A DNA stretch of 64,000 nucleotides from Actinospineispora acaciae DSM 45401 (GTDB lineage Bacteria; Actinomycetota; Actinomycetes; Mycobacteriales; Pseudonocardiaceae), in NCBI RefSeq assembly GCF_000620785.1, contig NZ_JIAI01000010.1, positions 186,001-250,000 of the forward strand, written 5' to 3'. The stretch's first letter is position 1; the number at the start of each line of letters is the position of its first letter. The position numbers were made by a program, and so were the translations under genes. The notes beneath the pieces are model-generated. The model was given only the letters and a program-made list of their open reading frames with translations. It did not search any database and was not told the origin of the DNA. This document shows, piece by piece, positions 8,138 through 16,600 of this stretch.

Positions 8138-8250
8138 GGCGGCCGACCCCCTTCCGGGCAGCGGATTCTCGGACGGGTGACTTGGTTGACCTGGCGGGAC
8201 CCGGCATGGTTCGGTCCCGAGCCACCCCACCGTCGCCGGGAGGCGGTGCC

Positions 8251-9222
8251 ATGGCGCTCGACCCCCAGGTCCGCCGCGTGATCGACACGCTGCGTGCGGA
8301 CGGGTTGACGATGGCGCCTGCCCAGGTGGCGGACGACGACGTGATGGCCACGGTGATGGCGCTGCAGGGCGATCCGGAGCCGGTGGACGACGTGTGGCGG
8401 CTGACAGTGCCCGGGCCGGAGACCGGGCTGCCGGCGCGGGCCTACCGCCCGATCGGCGACGGGCCGGACCCGCTGCCGGTGCTGGTGTACCTGCACGGCG
8501 GTGAGCTGGGGTACGGGCTCGGGTACGGCGGCGGTGGCGGGGACGACGGGCTGGACCTGGCGGACCGGCCGTGCCGCGCGCTGGCCAACGCCACCGGCGC
8601 GGTGGTCGCCTCGGTGCGGTGCCGGTCGGGGCCGGACTCGCCGTTCCCGGCCGCGGTGCGCGACGGCGCGGCGGCCACGGACTGGTTCGCCGAGCACGCC
8701 GCCGCGCTGGGCGGCGACCCGGCGCGGATCGGGGTGGCCGGGCACGGCGCCGGCGCCACGGTGGCCGCCGTGGTCGCCCAGCAGGCCAGGCGGGACGGCC
8801 CGGTGCTGGCGTGGCAGCTGCTGCTGTGCCCGGTGCTGGACTTCGCCGGACGGTGGCCGTCGCGGATCGAGCACGCCGACGGCTATCTGCTCACCGCCAC
8901 GGACCTGGACCTGTTCGGCGCGCGCTACCTCACCGGCGCCGAGGACGTGACCGACCCGAGGGTGTCCCCGCTGCGCGCCGACGACCTCACCGGCCTGCCG
9001 CCGACCGCGCTGGTCACCGCCGGGTTCGACCCGCTGCGCGACGAGGGCCTTGCCTACGCGGCGGCCCTGGCCGGGGCCGGGGTCGAGGTCCTGGACTGCC
9101 GCAACGAGACGATGGCGCACGGCTTCTGCTGGATGACCGGGGCGGTCGCGCACGCCCGCACGGTGCTGGACCGCATCGGCGCGCACGCCCGCGAGGTCTT
9201 CGCCGCCGCGCTCAACCCGTGA
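8251..9222 (+). CDS. Hormone-sensitive-lipase-type alpha/beta hydrolase lacking the nucleophile serine
   Basis: The 323-residue protein has the layout of family IV (HSL-like) esterases: oxyanion-hole HGG at residues 82-84, acid residue in FDPLRDEG, and histidine in AHGF near the C-terminus. The nucleophile elbow, normally G-D-S-A-G, reads G-H-G-A-G at 164-168. The serine is replaced by Gly166 (GGC at 8746; AGC would be serine). Either it is a non-catalytic relative or it works without the usual nucleophile. The start is ATG 8251 with GGGAGGCGG upstream. Its TGA stop lies inside the stem of a dispersed palindrome. Confidence 0.85.
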   Translation: MALDPQVRRVIDTLRADGLTMAPAQVADDDVMATVMALQGDPEPVDDVWRLTVPGPETGLPARAYRPIGDGPDPLPVLVYLHGGELGYGLGYGGGGGDDGLDLADRPCRALANATGAVVASVRCRSGPDSPFPAAVRDGAAATDWFAEHAAALGGDPARIGVAGHGAGATVAAVVAQQARRDGPVLAWQLLLCPVLDFAGRWPSRIEHADGYLLTATDLDLFGARYLTGAEDVTDPRVSPLRADDLTGLPPTALVTAGFDPLRDEGLAYAAALAGAGVEVLDCRNETMAHGFCWMTGAVAHARTVLDRIGAHAREVFAAALNP

Positions 9223-9262
9223 GTGGTTAGGGCCGCTATGACGACCCTAACCACTCACGGGT
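9215..9262. repeat. GTGAGTGGTTAG palindrome, copy 1 (probable terminator)
   Basis: A perfect 18-bp stem, left arm ACCCGTGAGTGGTTAGGG, closes a 12-nt loop. The stop codon of the esterase-like gene is part of the left arm. No U-tract follows, as is common for actinobacterial terminators. Three near-identical copies occur at 22.9, 53.0 and 62.6 kb. Confidence 0.88.
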
Positions 9263-9278
9263 ATTGCTATCAGGCAGT

Positions 9279-10340
9279 ATGGGCCCGATGAACGGCCGCA
9301 GTATCAACGACGGCAGCGGACGCGTGGTGGTCCGGAACCTGACCAAGCGGTTCGGCCCGGTCGAGGCGGTGCGTGACCTCAGCTTCACCGTGGAGCCTGG
9401 GCAGGTCACGGGTTTCCTGGGGCCGAACGGGGCCGGCAAGACGACGACGCTGCGCGCGGCGCTGGGGTTGGTGACGCCCACCGAGGGCGAGGTCACCATC
9501 AACGGTGCGCGCTATGACGCGCTGGCCAACCCGGGGCGGGTGGTGGGCGGTGTGCTGGATGCGCACGGGTTCCACCGCGCCCGGTCGGCCCGCGCGCACC
9601 TGCTCGGGTATACGGCCGCGATCGGGGTTCCGGACCAGCGGGCGGACGAGATGCTCACGCTGGTCGGGCTCACCGACGCGGGCGATCGCAAGGTCGGCGG
9701 CTACTCGCTGGGCATGCGCCAGCGGCTGGCGCTGGCCACCGCGCTGCTCGGCGACCCGCAGGTGCTGATGCTGGACGAGCCGGGCGCGGGCCTGGATCCG
9801 GAGGGGATCGCGTGGCTGAGGGGGTTCCTGCGCTCGTTCGCGGGGGCCGGGCGCACGGTGCTCATCTCCAGCCACCAGTTGGCGGAGATCTCGCAGGTCG
9901 TGGACAAGGTCGTGATCATCAGTCAGGGCGCCCAGGTGTACGAGGGGCGGCCGGACGAGCTGGGCGGCAACGGGGTCGAGCGGGTGCAGGTGCGCTGCGC
10001 GGACCCGGCGAAGCTGGCCACCGCGCTGGCCGAGCGCGGCATCACCGACATCCAGTCCGGGGCGGACGGTGGGCTGACCGTCACCGGGACGACGAGCACG
10101 GTCGTCGGGGACGTGGCGCTGGCCGCCGGGGTGGCGATCTACGGGCTGACCGGGGAGCGCAACGACCTGGAGGAGCGGTTCCTGCAGCTCACCTCGGGGC
10201 ACTTCCAGCCGAACGCGCCGACCGCCGGCCAGCTCACGCCGCCGGTGCCACCCGCCGCGCCACCGCCCGCCGCACCGCCCCCAGCCGAGCCGGTGTCGTC
10301 GGGCCGACCGGCGGAGTCCGGCCAGGAAGGAGCCCGGTGA
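9279..10340 (+). CDS. ABC transporter ATP-binding protein (ABC-2/DrrA type)
   Basis: The 353-residue ATPase has a Walker A GPNGAGKTT at residues 48-56, a DrrA-like signature SLGMRQR at about 143-149, Walker B VLMLDEP and the H-loop SSHQ. The last 50 residues are a proline/alanine-rich tail with no domain. It energises the membrane protein encoded next, whose ATG overlaps this stop codon. ATG codons at 9279 and 9288 are both possible; the ribosome-binding site is weak for each. Close relatives export drugs or lipids, but the substrate is unknown. Confidence 0.9.
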   Translation: MGPMNGRSINDGSGRVVVRNLTKRFGPVEAVRDLSFTVEPGQVTGFLGPNGAGKTTTLRAALGLVTPTEGEVTINGARYDALANPGRVVGGVLDAHGFHRARSARAHLLGYTAAIGVPDQRADEMLTLVGLTDAGDRKVGGYSLGMRQRLALATALLGDPQVLMLDEPGAGLDPEGIAWLRGFLRSFAGAGRTVLISSHQLAEISQVVDKVVIISQGAQVYEGRPDELGGNGVERVQVRCADPAKLATALAERGITDIQSGADGGLTVTGTTSTVVGDVALAAGVAIYGLTGERNDLEERFLQLTSGHFQPNAPTAGQLTPPVPPAAPPPAAPPPAEPVSSGRPAESGQEGAR

Positions 10341-11176
10341 TGAGCTCGCTGCCCTCGGCGCCCTCGGTGCCGGCCGCCCGGACCGTCGACGCCGGACCCT
10401 GGTCGGTGCCGGCGCTGCGCGGGCTGATCGTCGCGGAGCTGCGCAAGACGTTGTCCACCTCGGCATGGTGGGGGCTGCTGATCCCGGCCGCGCTGCTCAG
10501 CGGGCTGTACGCGCTGGCGGCGGCGGCCAGCGCCGGGTTGTCGTTCAGCCCCGCGCTGACCCAGGTGTTCGGCCTCGACTTCTTCGCCTCGAAGTTCGCC
10601 ATGGTCTTCGGGGCGGTCTGCGCCACGGCGGAGTATCGCCACCGCACCATCACCACGACGTTCCTCACCGCGCCGGGCCGGGGCCAGGTGGTGGTGGCCA
10701 AGGCGGCGGTGGCCGCGCTGGTCGGCGCGGTGTACGGGCTGGTGGCCTCGGTGTTCGGGCTGCTCGGCACGCTGATCGGCGGCGCTAACCTGGCGGGCGT
10801 GGACACCGGGCCGGTGTTCGCGGTGAGCGCCGCCTCGCTGCCGGTGTTCGCGCTGTGGGCGGTGCTCGGCGTCGGCGTCGGCATGCTGATCAGCAACCAG
10901 CTCGGCGCGATCGTGTTGCTGCTGCTGTACGTGCTGCTCGGCGAGCGGATCATCAACCTGTTCGTCGCGCTCAGCGACCTCGGCAACATCGGCGACTACC
11001 TGCCGGCCGGGTCGGGCACCGCCGCGCTGGCCGAGCTGGCCGGCGACGGGCTGTTCGGCGCCTCCCTGACCAGGGGCTCGCTGCCCTGGTGGGGCGCGCT
11101 GCTGGTGTTCGCCGGGTACGCGGCGCTGGCCGTGCTCGGCGGGATCGCCGCCGCCCGCCGCCGCGACGTCACCTGA
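10340..11176 (+). CDS. ABC-2 type transporter permease
   Basis: The 278-residue membrane protein has six predicted helices, beginning with WWGLLIPAALLSGLYALAAA. It has the family features LRKTLSTSAWW before helix 1 and EYRHRTITTTFLTAPGR after helix 2, typical of permeases paired with short ATPases. The ATG overlaps the ATPase stop by one base (TGATG), and AAGGAG lies 7 nt upstream, so the two are coupled. The downstream malQ start follows after only 2 bp. Confidence 0.9.
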   Translation: MSSLPSAPSVPAARTVDAGPWSVPALRGLIVAELRKTLSTSAWWGLLIPAALLSGLYALAAAASAGLSFSPALTQVFGLDFFASKFAMVFGAVCATAEYRHRTITTTFLTAPGRGQVVVAKAAVAALVGAVYGLVASVFGLLGTLIGGANLAGVDTGPVFAVSAASLPVFALWAVLGVGVGMLISNQLGAIVLLLLYVLLGERIINLFVALSDLGNIGDYLPAGSGTAALAELAGDGLFGASLTRGSLPWWGALLVFAGYAALAVLGGIAAARRRDVT

Positions 11177-11178
11177 GG

Positions 11179-13161
11179 GTGGACGAGGCCCTGCGCCGGC
11201 TGGCCGCCGCGCACGGTGTGGCCACCGAGTACCTGGACGACCGCCGCCGGCCGGTCAGCGTCGACCCCGACGTGGTGGTGCGGGTGCTCGGCCTGCTCGG
11301 GGTGGACTCCGCGACCGCGGCGGATCGTCGCCGCGAGCTGGCCGCCGTCGCCGAGCGCGCCGCCGCGCCGGCCACCGTGGCGGTGCGGACCGGTGAGCCG
11401 CCGCGCCCGCTGCCCGGGGCGCGCCAGCTGGTCGCCGAGGACGGCACCCGCCGGGACGTGCGCGACGAACTGCCCGCCGACCTGGCCCCCGGCTGGTACC
11501 GCGCTTCGGGTGCCGGCGATGACGTCACGGTGATCGTCGCGCCGCCCCGAGCCCCGGAGGCGCCGAGGGCCTGGGGCTGGCAGCTGCAGCTGTACGCGCT
11601 GCGCTCGGACCGTTCCTGGGGCATCGGCGACCTCGGTGACCTGCGCGAGTTCGTCTCCTGGACGGCCCGCGAGCACGGCGCGGGCGCGGTGCTGCTCAAC
11701 CCGCTGCACGCGCCGGGGCCGACGCATCCGGTGCAGCCCTCGCCGTACACCCCGTCCAGCCGGCGGTTCGCCAACCCGCTGGCGCTGCGCATCGAGGACG
11801 TCGACGCGTATCACCAGGCGGACGCCGCCACGAGGGCCGAGGTGGACGCGCTGCGGGTGGCGCCGCCGGGCGCGCGCATCGACCACGACCTGGTGTGGGC
11901 GGCCAAGCGGTCCGCGCTGGAGCTGCTCTGGCGCGCGACTGGTCGTCCGTCACCGGAAGATCCGCCCGACTTCGCCGTCTACAACGCGCTGGCCGAACGC
12001 CACGGCGCCCGCTGGACGGACTGGCCGCCGGAGTACCGCGACCCGTCGAGTGCCCGCGCCGCGGCCGGCGACCTCGCGCCCAGGGTGGCCTTCCACGCCT
12101 GGGTCCAGGAGCAGTGCGCGCGCCAGCTCGCCTCCGTACGCGAGACCGCCGCCGGCATGCCCGTAGGCATCCTCCACGACCTAGCCGTCGGCGTGGACCC
12201 GGAAGGCGCCGACGCCTGGGCGCTCGCCGACGTCCTCGCCACCAACGTGACGGTAGGCGCACCCCCCGACGACTTCACCCCGCGCGGCCAGAACTGGGGC
12301 CTGCCGCCCTGGCGCCCGGACCGCCTGGCGGCCACCGGCTACGCCGCCTACCGGGACATGCTCCGCGCGGTCCTCACCCACGCCGACGGCCTGCGTGTCG
12401 ACCACGTGGCCGGCCTCTGGCGCCTGTGGTGGGTCCCGCCCGGCGAGGAGCCCAACCGAGGCACCTACGTCCGCTACGACGCCGACGCGATGCTCGCCGC
12501 CCTCACCCTGGAAGCACACCGGGCCGGCGCGGTGATCGTCGGCGAGGACCTGGGCACCGTCGAACCGGAGGTGACCACCGCCCTCGCCGAGCGCGGCATG
12601 CTGGGCTGCGCCGTCGCCTGGTTCGCCCGCGACGACCACGACGACAAGCTCCTACCGCCCGCAGCCTGGCCCGAACGCGCCGCCGCCAGCCTCTCCACCC
12701 ACGACCTGCCCACGGTCGCCGGCTTCCTCCGCGCCGACCACGTCCGCACCCGCGCCCACCTCGGCATCCTGACCGACCCCGACTCCGCGCACGCGCACGC
12801 CGCCCACGAACGCACCGAGTGGGTCCAACACCTCCGCGAGTCGGGAGATTTGTCAGGGCGAGTCGCGGATTCCGTCAGCCCCGAGCCGTCCGAGTGGGAC
12901 ATCACGCTGGCCATGCACCGGATGCTGGCAAGCACCCCGTGCCGACTCCGCCTGATCTCGCCCTACGACGTCCTGGGCGAGCCGCGTCAGCCCAACCTGC
13001 CGGGCACCGTGGACGAGTACCCGAACTGGCGGCTGCCGCTGCCGTCCACCCTGGACGAACTCCGCGCCGACCCCAGGGTGTCCGAGGTCACCGCCGCATT
13101 CCGGGACGCCGCCGGCGACCGGGAGGCCACCGGCGACGAGCCCGAACCAACTGACGTCTGA
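11179..13161 (+). CDS. malQ: 4-alpha-glucanotransferase (amylomaltase, GH77)
   Basis: MalQ moves maltooligosaccharide chains between glucans in maltodextrin and glycogen turnover. The 660-residue protein shows the GH77 regions: WGIGDLGDL, LNPLHA, the nucleophile region HADGLRVDHVAGLWRLWW, IVGEDLGTVEPEV with the acid/base Glu, and LSTHDLPTVAGF. The start GTG is 2 bp after the permease stop, so it is transcribed with the ABC-2 genes. A copy of the 44-nt repeat is inserted in frame at codons 553-567, in the linker after DSAHAHAAHERTEWVQH. It adds RESGDLSGRVADSVS without breaking the frame. The catalytic motifs are intact. Confidence 0.93.
   Translation: MDEALRRLAAAHGVATEYLDDRRRPVSVDPDVVVRVLGLLGVDSATAADRRRELAAVAERAAAPATVAVRTGEPPRPLPGARQLVAEDGTRRDVRDELPADLAPGWYRASGAGDDVTVIVAPPRAPEAPRAWGWQLQLYALRSDRSWGIGDLGDLREFVSWTAREHGAGAVLLNPLHAPGPTHPVQPSPYTPSSRRFANPLALRIEDVDAYHQADAATRAEVDALRVAPPGARIDHDLVWAAKRSALELLWRATGRPSPEDPPDFAVYNALAERHGARWTDWPPEYRDPSSARAAAGDLAPRVAFHAWVQEQCARQLASVRETAAGMPVGILHDLAVGVDPEGADAWALADVLATNVTVGAPPDDFTPRGQNWGLPPWRPDRLAATGYAAYRDMLRAVLTHADGLRVDHVAGLWRLWWVPPGEEPNRGTYVRYDADAMLAALTLEAHRAGAVIVGEDLGTVEPEVTTALAERGMLGCAVAWFARDDHDDKLLPPAAWPERAAASLSTHDLPTVAGFLRADHVRTRAHLGILTDPDSAHAHAAHERTEWVQHLRESGDLSGRVADSVSPEPSEWDITLAMHRMLASTPCRLRLISPYDVLGEPRQPNLPGTVDEYPNWRLPLPSTLDELRADPRVSEVTAAFRDAAGDREATGDEPEPTDV
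12835..12878 (+). repeat. 44-nt tandem element, copy C (inside malQ, in frame)
   Basis: Same orientation and codon phase as the gene. The junction that reads GGGTGA in intergenic copies is GGGCGA here, so TGA has become an arginine codon. It lies in a variable linker of MalQ. Confidence 0.85.
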
Positions 13162-13168
13162 AGGTCTG

Positions 13169-13483
13169 TCAGGCCTGCCCGGCGGGGTCGGGGTGCTGCG
13201 GAACGATGGCGAACCGCAACTGCTCCTCCCCGTCGGCCTCGGTGAACCGCTCCACGTCGAGCGTCTTGTCGCCGAGGACCTGCGCCGCGCCGGGCTCCAG
13301 GTAGACGGTGGCGCCGGCGCCCTGAACCACCGCGTCGTCCGCGGCGGGCCCCGGCACCAGGGCCAGCTCGAGACCCTGCCCCGCGTCGTCCGCGGCGATC
13401 CGGGCTCCCGATCCCTCTGGCATCTCGCCCCGCGACACCAGGGCGTTGATGGCCTGTGCTGCGTTTTCGGTGATTGCCAACAT
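13169..13483 (-). CDS. HesB/IscA-fold protein without cysteines
   Basis: The 104-residue protein has the iron-sulfur biogenesis (HesB/IscA) fold pattern: MLAITENAAQAINALV at the start, GARIAADD and LELALV strands, DAVVQGAGATVYLEP in the middle. The three cysteines that bind iron or clusters in A-type carriers are absent; there is no cysteine at all. Similar cysteine-free proteins are common in actinomycetes and their role is unknown. It ends 7 bp after malQ on the opposite strand and is transcribed away from the ABC exporter promoter. Confidence 0.82.
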   Translation of the reverse strand: MLAITENAAQAINALVSRGEMPEGSGARIAADDAGQGLELALVPGPAADDAVVQGAGATVYLEPGAAQVLGDKTLDVERFTEADGEEQLRFAIVPQHPDPAGQA

Positions 13484-13592
13484 CGCCCCGACCGTAGGGG
13501 GTGGCCCTCGGGAACGCAGCATGGGGCCCCCTGGTGCGACGGGCGGTCGCCCTCGCGCGACGGGCCGTTGTCGGTGGGCTGACATAACCTGG

Positions 13593-13626
13593 CTGACAGG
13601 CCCGGGTGCGTACCTGGGCCTGTCAG
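13593..13626 (+). promoter_or_regulatory. 15-bp hairpin abutting the exporter ribosome-binding site
   Basis: CTGACAGGCCCGGGT pairs with ACCTGGGCCTGTCAG around a GCGT loop, with one G-U pair. The right arm ends one base before the GGAAAGGA that serves the ABC exporter. As RNA it could block ribosome loading; as DNA it could be an operator for a dimeric repressor. No dedicated regulator gene lies next to it. Confidence 0.7.
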
Positions 13627-13642
13627 CGGAAAGGACGAACAC

Positions 13643-16600
13643 ACGGACGCGACAACCGAGCAGCGGCCTGCCCCGACCGGCGCGCGCCGCACCGCGCTGT
13701 CCTGGCGCGAGTGGCTCCCCCAACCGGCCCAACAGCCCTCGGACCGCGCGCCCGGCCAACCCGGCTGGATCCGCCGGCTGGCCCGGGCCTGCTGGCGCCA
13801 CCCCGGGGTGACGATCACGGCGATGTCGTCGGCGATCTTCGGGGTCGGCCTGGAGGCGGCCTGGCCGCTGTTGAGCAAGGTCGCGGTGGACGACTCGGTG
13901 CGCGGCCAGACCGAGGCGCTGCCCGCGCTGGTCGGCGCCCTGCTCGGGCTGGCCGTGATCCGGTTCGTGGCCGCGTTCCTGCGCCGCTACCTGGGCGGGC
14001 GGCTCGCCCTGGACGTCCAGCACGACCTGCGGCGGGCGGTGTTCGCGGCGGTGCAGCGCCTGGACGGACCCAAGCAGGACGCCATGCGCACCGGCCAGAT
14101 CGTGTCGCGGGCGATCAGCGACCTGCAGCAGGTACAGGGGCTGCTCTCGTTCGTGCCCATGGTGACCGGCGCCGCCGTGCTGCTGCTCGCCTCGTTCGTG
14201 GCCATGCTCTGGCTGTCGCCGCTGCTCACCGCCGTCGCGCTGGTCATGGTGCCGGCGTCGCTGCTGATCACCGCGCGGACCCGGCGGATGCTGTTCCCGG
14301 CCACCTGGTCGGCGCAGCAGCGGGCCGCCGACGTGGCCCAGCAGGTGGAGGAGACGGTCACCGGGGTCCGGGTGGTCAAGGGGTTCGGGCAGGAGGAGCG
14401 CGAGGTCGGCACGCTGCGGCGGCAGGCGCTGCGGCTGTTCGGCGAGCGGCTGCGCTCGGCCCGGCTGACCGCGCGGCTGTCCCCGCCGCTGGCCGCGCTG
14501 CCCTCGCTCGGGCTGATCGCGGTGTTCGGCTTCGGCGGCTGGCTGGCGCTGAACGAGCAGATCACCATCGGCACCTTCCTGGCGTTCTCCGCGTACGTCG
14601 GCAACCTGGTGGGGCCGGCCCGGATGATGGGCAGCCTGATCGTCACCGGGCAGCTCGCGCGGGCCGGCGTGGAGCGGGTGTACGAGCTGATCGAGTCGCA
14701 GCCCGAGGTCACCGACCCGGACGACCCTGAGGAGCTGCCGGCGGGTCGACTGTCCGTCGAGCTGGCCGACGTGCGGTTCGGTTACACCCGCGACGAGCCG
14801 GTGCTGGACGGCGTCTCGCTGCGGGTGGAGCCGGGCGAGACGGTCGCGCTGGTCGGCTCGGCCGGGTCCGGCAAGTCCACGGTGGCCATGCTGCTGCCCC
14901 GGTTCTACGACCCGCAGGCCGGCGAGATCCGCATCGGTGACGTCCCGCTGGACCGGCTGCGCAGGTCCGCGCTGCGCCGCGAGCTGGGGGTGGTGTTCGA
15001 GGAGGCGTTCCTGTTCTCCGACACCATCCGCGCCAACATCGCCTACGGCCGCCCGGACGCCACCGACGAGGAGGTCTGCGCCGCCGCCCGCGCCGCCCAG
15101 GTGGAAGAGTTCGTCGAGCACCTGCCGGATCGCTACGACACGGTGGTCGGCGAGCGCGGGCTGACCCTGTCCGGCGGGCAGCGTCAGCGGATCGCGCTGG
15201 CCAGGGCGCTGCTGTCGGACCCGCGCATCCTGCTGCTGGACGACGCCACCTCGGCGGTGGACGCCACCACCGAGGCCGCCATCCACGCCACCCTGCGCAC
15301 GGTCACCGCCGCGCGGACCACGATCCTGATCGCGCACCGCCGCTCCACGCTCGCGCTGGCCGACCGGATCGTGGTGCTGGACGGCGGCCGGGTGGTCGAC
15401 GCCGGCACCGAGGCCGAGCTGGACGCCCGGGGCGCGCTGCTGTCGGTGAGCGGGAACGGCCACCGGTCCGGCCGCCCGCGCGACGGCGCGGAGCTGTGGC
15501 CGGAACCCCCGGAGGGCGACGCGCCGACGCGGCGGCCCGAAGCCGGCGAGTGGCCGGGGGTGGGCTCGGTTCCGCCGTCGCCCGCGCTGCTGGCCTCGGT
15601 GAACGCCCTGCCCGAGCCGACCGACCGCCCGGTGCTGAACGGAGCGGACGCCACCGCGCCGGACCCCGGCTTCACGCTGCGCCGGCTGCTGCGCCCGGTG
15701 CGCGGGCTGCTGGCCCTGAGCATCGTGCTGGTCGCGGCGGGAGCGATGGCCAGCGTGGCGTACCCGTCGCTGGCCCGGCTGGCGGTGGACGGCGGGATCG
15801 TCGGCCACGCGCCCGGCGTTCTCCTGCTGGCCACGGTGATCGGCGTGCTGGTCGTGACGGCGGACTGGCTGGTCACCAGGGCGCAGACGATCGTGACGGC
15901 CAGGGCCGGGGAGAGCGTGCTCTACCTGCTGCGGGTGCGCAGCTACGCCCACCTGCAGCGGCTCGGGCTGGACTACTACGAGCGCGAGCTGTCCGGCCGG
16001 ATCATGACCAGGATGACCACCGACGTGGACGCGCTGTCCACGTTCCTGCAGACCGGGCTGGCGCAGGCGGTGGTCAGCCTGCTCACGATCCTCGGCGTGG
16101 CCGGCGCGCTGCTGCTCACCGACCCCGGGCTGGCGCTGGTCGCGCTGGCCGGGCTGCCGGTGCTGGCGGCGGCCACCGTGGTGTTCCGCAAGCTGGCCAC
16201 CGAGGCATACGCGCAGGCCCGCGAGCGGGTTAGCGCGGTCAACGCCGACCTGCAGGAGAACGTGACCGGGCTGCGGGTCTCGCAGGCGTACGTGCGCGAG
16301 GACTACAGCGCCGCCGAGTTCAGCGCGCTGAGCATGGCCTACCGGGTGACCCGGCTGCGCGCGCAGCGCTACATCGCCACCTACTTCCCGTTCGTCACGC
16401 TGCTCTCCGAGCTGGCCCAGGCGGCGGTGCTCGGGGTCGGCGCGTCCCGGGTGGCGGCCGGCGAGCTGACCCCCGGCGTGCTGGCCGCGTTCCTGCTCTA
16501 CCTGGGCATGTTCTTCACCCCGGTGCAGCAGCTCTCCCAGGTGTTCGACGGCTACCAGCAGGCGCGGGTCGGCCTGACCCGGATCGGCGACCTGCTGCGC

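Noticed and set aside
7505..8230. Longer 241-codon version of the cysteine dioxygenase gene
   Set aside because: The N-terminal 82 codons are Ser/Thr/Pro-rich, unlike the cupin family, and overlap the leader ORF and promoter palindrome; GTG 7984 gives the normal family length.
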